Of a stretch of 64,000 nt of DNA, positions 23,722 to 32,910 are shown one piece after another. This stretch comes from Streptomyces sp. S.PB5 (GTDB lineage: Bacteria > Actinomycetota > Actinomycetes > Streptomycetales > Streptomycetaceae), in the NCBI RefSeq assembly GCF_030403745.1, contig NZ_JAQMWP010000033.1, positions 1 through 64,000 of the forward strand, read 5' to 3'. The translations under genes and the position numbers were made by a program. The notes below the pieces were generated by a model. It was given only the letters and a program-made list of their open reading frames with translations, was not told where the DNA came from and made no database searches. Numbering within the stretch: the stretch's first letter is position 1; every line of letters begins with the position of its first letter.

Positions 23722-24231
23722 TCAGCCGTCGGCCAGCCGCAGGACGATCTCGTCGGTCCAGGCGTCGATGGCCGCCCAGTCGCGGTGGTCGCCGGACCGG
23801 CCGCCCATCAGACGGAACAACAGGCGTCCGGCGAAGGGCAGGTGGGCAGGGGCCACGACGCCGGAGAACAAGCGGTGATCGCGGTAGGACAGGGTGCCGG
23901 GCAGGCTCCTGACGATCACCGGGATCTCCTTGGCCCCGAGACGTTTCCACGGCCCGCGCAGCGCGCCGGGCATTCCGACGCTGAAGATCCACACCGGGCG
24001 GTCGCCCAGCACGTCGGGGTTGTCGCGGAGGAAGGCCTTCGCCGGCTCGAGCCAGGTCTGCTCGTGCACGGCACTGCCGAGGACGAACGCCCGGTACGCG
24101 TCCGCGTCGTCCACGGTCTCCACCGCCCGTGCCTCGGCCTTGAGGCCCGCTTCGTTCAGCCGGGCCGCCATGTGCACGGCGATCTCGCGGGTGGAGCCGT
24201 GCGCGCTCGCGTATCCGACCAGGATGTCCAT
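23722..24231 (-). CDS. Flavodoxin-domain protein, HemG-like
   Basis: A 169-residue flavodoxin fold. The FMN phosphate loop is YASAHGSTREIA near the N-terminus, followed by VLGSAVHEQTWLEPA and VWIFSVGMPGALRGPWK. The group is annotated as menaquinone-dependent protoporphyrinogen oxidase-like, but in actinomycetes the substrate is not established. GAGGTGA precedes ATG 24231. It is the middle gene of a probable three-gene unit: USP-c, flavodoxin, phosphoribosyltransferase. Confidence 0.85.
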   Translation of the reverse strand: MDILVGYASAHGSTREIAVHMAARLNEAGLKAEARAVETVDDADAYRAFVLGSAVHEQTWLEPAKAFLRDNPDVLGDRPVWIFSVGMPGALRGPWKRLGAKEIPVIVRSLPGTLSYRDHRLFSGVVAPAHLPFAGRLLFRLMGGRSGDHRDWAAIDAWTDEIVLRLADG

Positions 24232-24265
24232 GACGTCACCTCGCTGTTCCTCGGTCGCACCCGGT

Positions 24266-24775
24266 CTATGCGGCACCACTGCCGACGCGCTCGTGCGCGG
24301 CGACGGCCCGGAGCGGCGGCGCGGACCGTCCGGCGGCGGGCACGGTCACCACGGGAACCGTCGCGTGCCGCAGGCACTCGCGGCCCACCGTGCCGATGGC
24401 GGGCGCCTCCCACTGCCCGTGGGCCTTGCGCCCCAGAGCGAGCAGCAGCGCGTCACGGGCGTGCCGCAGGAGTACTCCGGCGGGCGGGCCCTCCGCCACC
24501 ACGGCACGCACGGCGGAGCCGCTGCGCGCCCCGAAGGCCTTCCGGACCGTGGCGGCCAGGAGTTCGGCGGCCTGCTCGCGCTGCTCCTCGGCGGTCGGCC
24601 GGCCGACCGCCGGCGCGTAGGGCGCGAACCGGGCCGCGGCCGGTTCCCAGGCGTGTACGGCGACGACCTGCGCCTCCAGGGCGCGTGCCTGCCGCTCCGC
24701 CCAGCGCAGCGCGGCCAGGGACGCCTCGGATCCGTCGACACCCACCACGATGGTGTCGTCGGCGTGTTGGGTCAT
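24266..24775 (-). CDS. Universal stress protein, single UspA domain (USP-c)
   Basis: A 169-residue single-domain USP, unlike the five tandem-domain USPs in the window. It starts TIVVGVDGSEASLAALRWAE and has an altered ATP motif (LGRKAHGQWEAPAIGTVG), so nucleotide binding is less certain. ATG 24775 is preceded by GGGGAGG. First gene of a likely operon with the flavodoxin gene (34 bp gap). Confidence 0.92.
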   Translation of the reverse strand: MTQHADDTIVVGVDGSEASLAALRWAERQARALEAQVVAVHAWEPAAARFAPYAPAVGRPTAEEQREQAAELLAATVRKAFGARSGSAVRAVVAEGPPAGVLLRHARDALLLALGRKAHGQWEAPAIGTVGRECLRHATVPVVTVPAAGRSAPPLRAVAAHERVGSGAA

Positions 24776-24859
24776 GGCTGCCTCCCCGCAGGACTGCTTG
24801 TGCTTTCCACGGTGGCCCGCACCGCCAGGACGGGGCGTGGGCCGAGAGGCACCGACAAC

Positions 24860-24883
24860 GTGCCGAACGGCCCTTTCGGGCCT
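24860..24883 (-). promoter_or_regulatory. DevR/OsdR-type box(es) before USP-c
   Basis: Overlapping palindromes GTGCCGAACGGCCC (24860-24873) and GGCCCTTTCGGGCCT (24869-24883). No -10 hexamer fits the usual distance, so activity is uncertain. Confidence 0.4.
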
Positions 24884-24965
24884 GGTGGATTCCGCTGCCC
24901 TGCCGCGCCCCGTCAAGGGCACGGGGCTGATGCCGGCACAGCGTCACCGTTCTTTGGGCGGGCGC

Positions 24966-26558
24966 TCAGCCCACGTCCCGCCGGCGGAAAGCCGCCACGC
25001 CGGTCGCCGTGAGGGCTGCCGCGATCGCGAGGATCAGGACCGGTGCCGCGGCGGACGCTTCGGTGGCGGGCAGGTGCGGGATGTGCTCGAACGGGGAGAC
25101 GTCCCTGGCCCAGCCCGGCAGATCGAGGGCCTGACCGAGCAGGCCGATGACGAAGCAGGCGCTGAGCGCGGCCCAGGCGGCGGCCGTGCCGTGCGGGACG
25201 ATTCCGAACAGCGCGATCGCGATGCCCGCGAGCAGCCAGAGCGCCGGTGCGTAGAGGAGGGCGGCGCCGATCAGGCGGGGCACCTGGCCCGGGTCGCCGC
25301 TGGCGAGACCGTACGCCAGGCCCGTACCGAGCCCGGCGGCGGCGAGCACGACGAGGCTGCCGGCCAGTGCGACCGTGAGATGACCGGCCACCCAACGGTT
25401 GCGGGAGACGGGGGTGGCGAGCACCGGTTCGGCGCGCAGCCCGCTCTCCTCGGCGCGCAGCCGCAGGACGGACTGCACGGTGTACCCGGCGCCGAGCAGG
25501 GCCACGACGAGCAGCGACTGGGACAGGTAGGAGTCGGTCAGGCCGGCTCCGCCGTATCCGGTGAGCAGCTCCTCCATGGCCTCGTTGTCGGCGACGAAGT
25601 CCTCGACGTCCTCGGCGACCCAGCCGTAGGCGAGGCCCGTCAGGAACACACCGCAGGTCCAGCCGATCAGGCTGCCGCGTTGCAGGCGCAGGGCCAGCCC
25701 CAGCGGCCGCCCGAGCCCCCGTGCGGCCCGCGGCGGACCCGGCCGGGGCGGCACGAGGCCGGCACCGAGGTCCCGCCGGTCGGACAGCGCGTGGGCCACG
25801 ACGACGCAGCCGACGGCGAACAGGGCCGGGACGATCAGGGGCCACCAGCGCTCACCGGCGAAGGGCCGGGTCTTCTGGACCCAGCCGATGGGGGAGAGCC
25901 ACGAGACCGTGCCGTCCCCGATGTCCCCGACGGCCCGCAGCACGAACGCCACGCCCAGCAGGGCACCCGTGCTGCCGTGCACGACCCGGGTGTTCTCCGA
26001 GATCTGGGCCGCGACGAGGGTGAGGCCGGCGAAGACGAGTCCGAGCGCGAAGAAGCAGACGCCGAGGACGAGCGACCCGGTGACGGGTAGGTCCATGCCG
26101 ATGAGGCCGAGCGCCACCAGGGTCCCGACGGCCGCGTTCATGCCGGTCACGACCAGCAGGGTGGCGCCGGCGTTCGCGTGCCCGCCGACCGGGAGGGAAC
26201 CGATGAGCTCGGCGCGGCCCGCCTCCTCCTCGGCGCGGGTCTGACGTCCGGTCATGAACGTGCTCATCAGGGCCACCAGGACCAGGCCGAAGGTGCCCAC
26301 CTGGAAGGCGACCTCGCCGCCCAGGGTGTCGAGCCCCTGGGCGGGGCCGTTGAACGCGATGGCCGCGGCGTTGTCCTCACTCGCCTCGGCCGCCACGTCG
26401 AGGTCGTGCTGCGTGGGGTAGAGCCCCTTGACGCTGGCCGCCGTGAGCAGCACCAGCAGTGGAACGGCGAGGGTCCAGATCAGGATGCGGACGCGTTCGC
26501 GGCGCAGGATCAGCCGGGAGAGGACGGCGGTTCCGGTCTGTCCGGACGACACGGTCAT
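24966..26558 (-). CDS. ABC-2 exporter membrane protein, TnrB3-like
   Basis: A 530-residue permease with about 12 membrane helices in two repeated halves. The first cytoplasmic loop has TGRQTRAEEEAGRAELIGSL and the second LRLRAEESGLRAEPVLATPV, the paired RAEEExGRxE motif of the TnrB3 ('polyketide antibiotic exporter') family. The substrate is not predictable from sequence; many such pairs export lipids or hydrophobic drugs. Start ATG 26558 overlaps the ATPase stop by ATGA. Confidence 0.9.
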   Translation of the reverse strand: MTVSSGQTGTAVLSRLILRRERVRILIWTLAVPLLVLLTAASVKGLYPTQHDLDVAAEASEDNAAAIAFNGPAQGLDTLGGEVAFQVGTFGLVLVALMSTFMTGRQTRAEEEAGRAELIGSLPVGGHANAGATLLVVTGMNAAVGTLVALGLIGMDLPVTGSLVLGVCFFALGLVFAGLTLVAAQISENTRVVHGSTGALLGVAFVLRAVGDIGDGTVSWLSPIGWVQKTRPFAGERWWPLIVPALFAVGCVVVAHALSDRRDLGAGLVPPRPGPPRAARGLGRPLGLALRLQRGSLIGWTCGVFLTGLAYGWVAEDVEDFVADNEAMEELLTGYGGAGLTDSYLSQSLLVVALLGAGYTVQSVLRLRAEESGLRAEPVLATPVSRNRWVAGHLTVALAGSLVVLAAAGLGTGLAYGLASGDPGQVPRLIGAALLYAPALWLLAGIAIALFGIVPHGTAAAWAALSACFVIGLLGQALDLPGWARDVSPFEHIPHLPATEASAAAPVLILAIAAALTATGVAAFRRRDVG

Positions 26559-27517
26559 CGCCGGTCCCCGTCCTCGGAGCCGCTCGTCTCGTCGCCGTAG
26601 TGGCGCAGGAACAGCTCCTCCAGCGTGGGCGGTTGACTGGTGAGGGTGCGGATGCCGAAGCCGCTGAGATGGCGTACGGCCTCGTCGAGCCGGTCGGTGT
26701 CCACGTCGAAGCGGACCCGGTGGTCCTCGGCGCGCGGGTCGTGCACGCCGGGCAGGGCGCCGAGACCGGTAGGGGTCCGCACCGTCACGACGTCGATCGA
26801 CGTGCGGGTCAGGTGCCGCAGCTCGGCCAGTGTGCCGCTCTCCACGGTGCGGCCGGCCCGGATGATGCTCACCCGGTCGCACAGGGCCTCCACCTCGGCC
26901 AGGATGTGGCTGGACAGCAGCACCGTGCGGCCCTCGGCCGTCATCTCGCGGATGCACTCCTGGAAGACGCTCTCCATCAGCGGGTCCAGGCCCGAGGTCG
27001 GCTCGTCCAGGAGCAGCAGCTCGGCGCGGGACGCCAAGGCGGCCACCAGGCCCACCTTCTGCCGGTTGCCCTTGGAGTAGGTGCGCGCCTTCTTCGTCGG
27101 ATCCAGCTCGAACCGCTCCAGCAGCGTGTCGCGCCGAGTGGGATCGAGGTCGCCGCGCAACCGCCCGAAGACGTCGATGATCTCGCCGCCCGTCAGCTTC
27201 GGCCACAGGCTCACGTCGCCCGGCACGTACGCCAGCCGCCGGTGCAGCCGGACCGCGTCGTGCCACGGGTCGCCGCCCAGCAGCCGCACCTCGCCCGCGT
27301 CGGCCCGCAGAAGGCCGAGCAGGACCCGGATGGTGGTCGTCTTGCCCGCGCCGTTCGGCCCGAGGAAGCCGTGCACCTCCCCGGTGGCCACGGTCAGGTC
27401 GAGCCCCTCCAGCGCACGGGTCGGCCCGAACGTCTTGACCAGGCCCGACACGGAGACGGCCGCGGTGCCGTCACGGTCGGGCGTCGAGTGGCCTTGTGCG
27501 GCAGAGACGGCGGACAT
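26555..27517 (-). CDS. ABC exporter ATP-binding protein, TnrB2-like
   Basis: A 320-residue ATPase. Walker A is GPNGAGKTTT (about residues 53-62), the signature loop is the altered SKGNRQKVGL (about 148-157) and Walker B is LLLLDEPTSGLDP. The C-terminal 80 residues are the usual accessory domain of exporter ATPases. It partners the permease that follows. The promoter has one good DosR-type box, so the exporter is probably made under hypoxia. Confidence 0.93.
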   Translation of the reverse strand: MSAVSAAQGHSTPDRDGTAAVSVSGLVKTFGPTRALEGLDLTVATGEVHGFLGPNGAGKTTTIRVLLGLLRADAGEVRLLGGDPWHDAVRLHRRLAYVPGDVSLWPKLTGGEIIDVFGRLRGDLDPTRRDTLLERFELDPTKKARTYSKGNRQKVGLVAALASRAELLLLDEPTSGLDPLMESVFQECIREMTAEGRTVLLSSHILAEVEALCDRVSIIRAGRTVESGTLAELRHLTRTSIDVVTVRTPTGLGALPGVHDPRAEDHRVRFDVDTDRLDEAVRHLSGFGIRTLTSQPPTLEELFLRHYGDETSGSEDGDRR

Positions 27518-27564
27518 GAATGCCTCCCGGGCCGGTTCTCCTTACGTCTTCGTCCTCTCCTGTG

Positions 27565-27609
27565 ACGCTCGCGCACCAAGGCGCGTGCCCGGCAGGGGCC
27601 GAAGGTCCC
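27565..27609 (-). promoter_or_regulatory. DevR/OsdR-type promoter of the ABC exporter operon
   Basis: GGGGCCGAAGGTCCC (27595-27609) and minus-strand GAGCGT (27565-27570), centres 34.5 bp apart. The transcript should start near 27558, giving a leader of about 40 nt. Confidence 0.6.
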
Positions 27610-27654
27610 GGGCGCCCGTACGGTCGGGCCCGTGCCCGGCGGAAGCTCCGGCCG

Positions 27655-28140
27655 TCAGGGCGCTTCCACCTGCTTGGGCAGCCGGCGCGCCGGGGTGAGC
27701 GCCAGGCGCATGACCCGGTGTCCGACGTCGGCGGTCGGGCCGAACATCAGCGGGCAGCCGCCTTCGATGACGGTGATCCCGTGCTCGCGGCCGTACGCCG
27801 CGGCCTTCTCGCAGACGCTGCCGTCGCCGTACAGACGGTGCATCCACACGTGCCGGATGCCGAGGGCGGCGCACTCGCGCACGGTGTCCTCGGCGGCCTC
27901 CGGGCGGGTGCCGATCACCACGGCCTCGACCCCGCCGGGAATCGACTTCAGGTCCGGGTGGCAGCGGTCGCCCTCGGCCTCCGCGGCGTTGGGGTTGACG
28001 GCGAACACCTCGTAGCCGCGGTCCCGGAGCCGCCGGTAGACCGCGTTGGCGGCGTGCGTCTGGGGCGCGCGGGACACTCCGGTCACCGCGATGCGCCTCT
28101 TGGCCAGGAACTCGGCCGCGGCCTGCTTGATCGTGATCAC
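27655..28140 (-). CDS. CoA-binding (Rossmann) domain protein, YccU-like
   Basis: A 161-residue CoA_binding_2 protein with RRIAVTGVSRAP near the N-terminus, DRGYEVFAVNPNA and a terminal GCPLMFGP motif typical of the family. These proteins have one Rossmann fold and bind CoA; their role is unknown, although larger relatives are acyl-CoA synthetase subunits or protein acetyltransferases. The start is GTG 28140 with GGGAGG upstream. Confidence 0.88.
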   Translation of the reverse strand: MITIKQAAAEFLAKRRIAVTGVSRAPQTHAANAVYRRLRDRGYEVFAVNPNAAEAEGDRCHPDLKSIPGGVEAVVIGTRPEAAEDTVRECAALGIRHVWMHRLYGDGSVCEKAAAYGREHGITVIEGGCPLMFGPTADVGHRVMRLALTPARRLPKQVEAP

Positions 28141-28179
28141 GGTTGCCTCCCCACGGGAAAGAGTTCTCCACCGTTCCCG

Positions 28180-28223
28180 AGCCAACTCCCCGCGCCCGTC
28201 CGCTGCCAGGGGCCGAAGGACCC
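28180..28223 (-). promoter_or_regulatory. DevR/OsdR-type promoter of the CoA-binding protein gene
   Basis: GGGGCCGAAGGACCC (28209-28223) and minus-strand TTGGCT (28180-28185), centres 33.5 bp apart. The hexamer is of the TTGNNT kind seen at 14100 and 41244. Confidence 0.55.
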
Positions 28224-28276
28224 TCCCGGGTACGGGCGGGCCCCTTGCTGCCGCCGGGCTCGGTGCCGACCTGATG

Positions 28277-28357
28277 GGCCGTTCGCCGGCGGGGCCGTTC
28301 GGCCCTGCCGACGGGGCCGTTCGGTCCCTGCTCCGGCGTCGCCCGTGGTGTGAGGGT
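28277..28357 (+). promoter_or_regulatory. Orphan DevR/OsdR-type promoter with three boxes (plus strand)
   Basis: GGGCCGTTCGCCGG (from 28277), GGGGCCGTTCGGCCC (28291-28305) and GGGGCCGTTCGGTCCC (28313-28328), roughly 20-22 bp apart, then GAGGGT (28352-28357) centred about 34 bp after the last. One of the best promoters in the window, yet it reads into gene-less DNA. Confidence 0.6.
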
Positions 28358-28968
28358 GTCAGGCGAACCCGCGTGACCGGCGGCGACGAGGTTCCTCTTG
28401 GGGGAGGGCCCAGTCGCCGCATTCTCTGCCTCGGACCGTTCAGGGGGACGGTCCGGTGCGGCGGACGGGTCGTGCGGGCGGCGTCGGCGTGGGGGCCGGC
28501 GCGGGCCGCCACGGCGGCTCCTCGGGAAAGGAGGGCGGGCCGGGTCGTCCCGCCCCCGGTGCCGGGCCCGCGTGAGGCCGACGGGCGGCGACACGATCGT
28601 CGCAGGTGATCCGCCGTGCGGCCCGCGTGCCCGGCACTTCGCCCCCTCGCCCCGCAGCACCGCCGCTCCAACCGCACCGAGACCCTGGCTCGGGACCGTC
28701 GCTCCGGCCGCGGCCCGGGGAACCGCGTCTCGGCCGCCTGCCGCACGGCGCCCTCCGCCCCGACGGCAGGGCGGTACCGGGCGACCTGCGGCGTACCACC
28801 GTTCGGGCGCCGGCGATATCGGCGCGCAGCGACCGGCTCGCGTACCGACGGAGCGACACCGGCCGGCCTCCGGCCGTGTGGGCGATCTCCTGAGACCTGG
28901 GTGCTTCCCCTGCGCCGCGATGCGCGGCGGTCCGGCACCCCTGCCGCCGACCGACACGTCGACGTCGG
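28358..28968. other. Gene-less stretch downstream of a strong orphan promoter
   Basis: About 600 bp with open frames on both strands but no family I recognise. From GTG 28371 a plus-strand frame of about 80 codons (starting VTGGDEVPLGGGPS) is open, Arg-rich, and has no clear ribosome site. Either an RNA gene, a gene lost by decay, or a fast-evolving protein. Confidence 0.4.
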
Positions 28969-29433
28969 TCACTCGCTCGACGGAAGCCGCGGGCAGGCCT
29001 CGGCGACCAGCCGGATGCCGGTGATCAGGTCGGGGCGGATCCGGACGACATGGTCCATCTCCTGGTCCGACCACGGATGCAGCGTCTCCTGATAGCGCGT
29101 CACCTGCTCGGAATCAGTGACGAGATGGCAGTAGCCGATGACGACCACGCTCCAGCCCAGGCGGGTCGCGGGGTCGATGTCATCGGCCTCGTAGGCGACC
29201 ACGACGCCGTCGCCGGCGTCCTGTCGCGCGTGCGAGACCAGTGCGGCACCGTCGTGGGTGCGGATGATGATGTCGCCGCCGTCCAGGAGGTGGTTGACGG
29301 GGCGTACGGCGGGCAGCGCCTTGCGCGAGAACACGACGCGGCCCAGCGGGACACTGCCGAGCAGCCGCAGGGCTTCGGCGGGATCCAGCGCCACGGTGCG
29401 GCGCGGTCCGCCTCGACCTGACTGGTCAGTCAT
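28969..29433 (-). CDS. Pyridoxamine 5'-phosphate oxidase-like flavin-binding protein
   Basis: A 154-residue split-barrel protein of the PNPOx-like group: PAEALRLLGSVPLGRVVFSR at residues about 18-37, LPAVRPVNHLLDGGDIIIRT, then LGWSVVVIGYCHLV. Actinobacterial relatives use FMN, FAD or F420, and some reduce biliverdin or nitro compounds; the cofactor cannot be told here. Genes of this family are numerous in dormancy islands. The start ATG is at 29433. Confidence 0.9.
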   Translation of the reverse strand: MTDQSGRGGPRRTVALDPAEALRLLGSVPLGRVVFSRKALPAVRPVNHLLDGGDIIIRTHDGAALVSHARQDAGDGVVVAYEADDIDPATRLGWSVVVIGYCHLVTDSEQVTRYQETLHPWSDQEMDHVVRIRPDLITGIRLVAEACPRLPSSE

Positions 29434-29517
29434 CTACCGGGGGCCTTTCGCGCACGGCGGTGCCTGTCCGCCGCACGGGGCCAGGGGCCGGGGCCGCTCG
29501 CAGGTCTGACGCCCCCC

Positions 29518-29561
29518 ATCAAAGACGTGCCGGACGTGTCGCACCAGGGCTGTTCGGCCCT
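29518..29561 (-). promoter_or_regulatory. DevR/OsdR-type promoter of the PNPOx-like gene
   Basis: AGGGCTGTTCGGCCCT (29546-29561) with minus-strand TTTGAT (29518-29523), centres 33 bp apart. Confidence 0.5.
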
Positions 29562-29593
29562 ACTTCCCACCGGAGTCTCACCGAGGGCACGCC

Positions 29594-29995
29594 TCACCGG
29601 CCGGCCCCACCCGGATGCCGTCGCGGTGCGGGCGGCACATGGGTGAAGACGTCCTGTCCGACGGCCGTCGCCTCCCAGACCTCGGCCGTGGTGGCCGACG
29701 CGGTCAGCAGCCAGGTGGCACGGATCCGCTCCGGGCCGGTGTCCCCGTTCTGGTACTGGCCGTTCCAACTGGTCACCGACCCCGCATCGGAACGGGCGTT
29801 GCGCCATGCCACCGTCCACCCGAGGGGCGTCCCGTGGTCGGGGTGTGCTGCCGTGTCGTAACGTCCGACCAGCGGGTACGGACCCGTCGCGTGGCCCTGG
29901 GCCGAGATGTAGGTGCCCTTGATGCCACCGGTGGGGTCGGCCGTGATCCGCATGTGCGAGCCGTTCTCGCTGTACCAGTCTCCGTCGAGGCTCAT
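29594..29995 (-). CDS. Avidin/streptavidin-family protein without signal peptide
   Basis: A 133-residue avidin-fold protein. Compared with streptavidin it keeps Ser27, Tyr43, Ser45, Gly48, Trp79, Ser88, Thr90, Trp92, Trp108, Leu110, Trp120 and Asp128 equivalents (GTYISAQGH, LGWTVAW, SVTSWNGQY, TWLLT, VWEATAVGQD); Asn23 is Ser, Val47 is Gln and Asn49 is His. Biotin binding is therefore plausible, though possibly weaker. Streptavidin is secreted; this protein starts MSLDGDWYSENG with no signal peptide, so it should be cytoplasmic. It is the last gene of an operon with DUF4389 and TusA-DsrE genes (35 bp gap). Confidence 0.88.
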   Translation of the reverse strand: MSLDGDWYSENGSHMRITADPTGGIKGTYISAQGHATGPYPLVGRYDTAAHPDHGTPLGWTVAWRNARSDAGSVTSWNGQYQNGDTGPERIRATWLLTASATTAEVWEATAVGQDVFTHVPPAPRRHPGGAGR

Positions 29996-30030
29996 GACGC
30001 CCTCCCGTCTTCGGCGGTTGATCCGCCCGG

Positions 30031-30672
30031 CTACGCGTACAGATGGATGTCGGATCGCCGCAGCACGTCCATGAACGTCAGATACTCGGCGATCACGATG
30101 TCGTCGTGGAGCAGGTCCTCCTTGCCCACTCCGAAATGCCGCATCGACGGGCCGCACGCGTACAGCCGGGCACCGCGCCGACGCAGCTCGGCGATCTTCT
30201 CCTGGGGCGGGACGTGCCCGGCCCTGGCCAGGCCGCGTCGCGCGAAGGGGGAGAAGGGCCGGCGCGGGCCGTGGAGCCGCGGCCGGAAGCGCCGGGTCAG
30301 GGCCCGGACGGCCGGCCCCTGGAAGTACAGCGACACCTGGGCTCCCTCCAGGGCGGCGGCGAGGGCGAACGCCAGCGGCGAGAGCAGCTCCTCCAGGCCG
30401 TCGTGGGATACGACGAGGGCGAGGCCGGAACCGGCAGGGGGTGTTCCGTGCCGCCTGAGCCGGTAGCGGACGGCGCCCTCGGTGCAGGTGGAGGAGAGGA
30501 TCTCGGTGCCGTTCGAGCGGCACCACACGCGCAGGTCGTGGTCGATGAACTCGGCGTCGTCCGTGAACAGTTCGAGGACATCGCCGTCGGCCATGTGGTC
30601 CAGGACGTCCGCGGCACGACCCGCGACGTAGGTGGTGATGGTCTTGCCCCTCAGATCCAGGATCTCGGACAT
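30031..30672 (-). CDS. TusA-like and DsrE-like fusion protein
   Basis: A 213-residue two-domain protein. The first 75 residues follow the TusA fold (LDLRGKTITTYVAG, DGDVLELFTDD, VWCRSNGTEIL), but the CPxP cysteine that carries sulfur in TusA is absent (LRGKTIT). Residues about 85-213 are DsrE/DsrF-like (LALVVSHDGLEELLSPLAFALAA, RRGARLYACGPSM), with Cys at the expected YACGPSM site. It probably handles protein-bound sulfur or persulfide with only the DsrE cysteine active. GGAGGTG precedes ATG 30672. Confidence 0.8.
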   Translation of the reverse strand: MSEILDLRGKTITTYVAGRAADVLDHMADGDVLELFTDDAEFIDHDLRVWCRSNGTEILSSTCTEGAVRYRLRRHGTPPAGSGLALVVSHDGLEELLSPLAFALAAALEGAQVSLYFQGPAVRALTRRFRPRLHGPRRPFSPFARRGLARAGHVPPQEKIAELRRRGARLYACGPSMRHFGVGKEDLLHDDIVIAEYLTFMDVLRRSDIHLYA

Positions 30673-30743
30673 CGGGCACCTCCACGGATCGGTGAGGACT
30701 CCGCTCCTGCCTGACTGCGGCGTCGGCTTCGCCCCCGGGACCG

Positions 30744-31412
30744 CTACGGCCGGTCCTCCGGTGCGTCGCTCGGTTCCGTGCCGCCCATGTCGAGGCGGAA
30801 CGGAGGGTAGGTGTCGGTCATGAGGGCGGCGTAGGCCGCGACCCGGAGCACCCACCGGTTGAGGCCGAGGATCAGGTCGAACAGGCTCTTGGGGTACTTC
30901 TCGGTGAAGGCCAGGATCACGGCGGCGATCAGAGCCAGGACGGCGACGAGTCCGCCGTCCCACCAGCCGAGGTGCCAGCCGCCGAGGAAGAAGCCGACGA
31001 CGATGTAGTGCGGGATGGCCAGCAGCCACCACTTCACCAGTACCAGGCCCCGGGAGAGATGTTCGGGGTAGGCGATGTCCAGCCGGGCCGGATAGTCGGG
31101 CTCCGCGCCCAGGCTGAACGGCGGATAGCGGTCGGTGCCCAGCGCGCCGTACGAGTAGTAGGCGACCCGCCAGCTCCAGCGCAGCACACCCAGGTTGAAA
31201 TCGAACAGGGCGCGGGGATAGCGCTCGGTGAAAAGGATCGCGAAGAACGCGATCACACTCACCACGATGAAGGCGGTCCAGAGGAAGAACAGCACCACGT
31301 AGTGCGGGATCACCAGGATCCACTTCACCAGCCACAGCCACCGCGACAGCGGCGCGTCCAGCACCGCGTTGACCCGGACCGGACGGTCCGGCAGGCCCGC
31401 CAGGGTCGTCAT
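30744..31412 (-). CDS. DUF4389 membrane protein
   Basis: A 222-residue integral membrane protein with two repeats of the DUF4389 unit: RWLWLVKWILVIPHYVVLFF...TERYPRALFDF and RGLVLVKWWLLAIPHYIVV...TEKYPKSLFDLILG. Four membrane helices are expected. Function unknown; the family is common in actinobacteria. First gene of the DUF4389, TusA-DsrE, avidin-like operon. Confidence 0.9.
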   Translation of the reverse strand: MTTLAGLPDRPVRVNAVLDAPLSRWLWLVKWILVIPHYVVLFFLWTAFIVVSVIAFFAILFTERYPRALFDFNLGVLRWSWRVAYYSYGALGTDRYPPFSLGAEPDYPARLDIAYPEHLSRGLVLVKWWLLAIPHYIVVGFFLGGWHLGWWDGGLVAVLALIAAVILAFTEKYPKSLFDLILGLNRWVLRVAAYAALMTDTYPPFRLDMGGTEPSDAPEDRP

Positions 31413-31485
31413 GGCGATCAACTCCTTCGGGGCGGAAGGCTCCCCGCGGGACAGGACGCCGCACGCGGGGGCATGACCCGTGACC

Positions 31486-31551
31486 AGCCTGACGGCCGGC
31501 CCGCGGCCGGCACGAGGGCCGACCGGGGCCGCATCACCGGCCAACGGTCCC
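31486..31551 (-). promoter_or_regulatory. DevR/OsdR-type promoter of the DUF4389-TusA/DsrE-avidin operon
   Basis: AGGGCCGACCGGGGCC (31515-31530), a weaker box around GGCCAACGGTCC (31539-31550), and minus-strand CAGGCT (31486-31491) centred 34 bp from the first box. Confidence 0.6.
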
Positions 31552-31566
31552 CGAGCGGTGAGCCCT

Positions 31567-32781
<1,215 letters not shown>

Positions 32782-32814
32782 GATGTTCCCCTCCCTGACA
32801 CGTTTCCCGCCCCC

Positions 32815-32910
32815 AGGCTGGAACCGTCGGCCACTCCCGCGGCAGGGCCCGGAAGGCCTGCCCCGCATGCCGGTCGGCCCCTGGGCGCCGCTGTCCTCCC
32901 TCGCGAGGCT
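32815..32910. promoter_or_regulatory. Two-way DevR/OsdR-type promoter region
   Basis: Minus direction: box AGGGCCCGGAAGGCCT (32844-32859) and minus-strand CAGCCT (32815-32820), centres 34 bp apart, serving the MsiK-like gene. Plus direction: box TGCCGGTCGGCCCC (32868-32881) and GAGGCT (32905-32910), centres 33 bp apart, reading into gene-less DNA. Confidence 0.55.
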
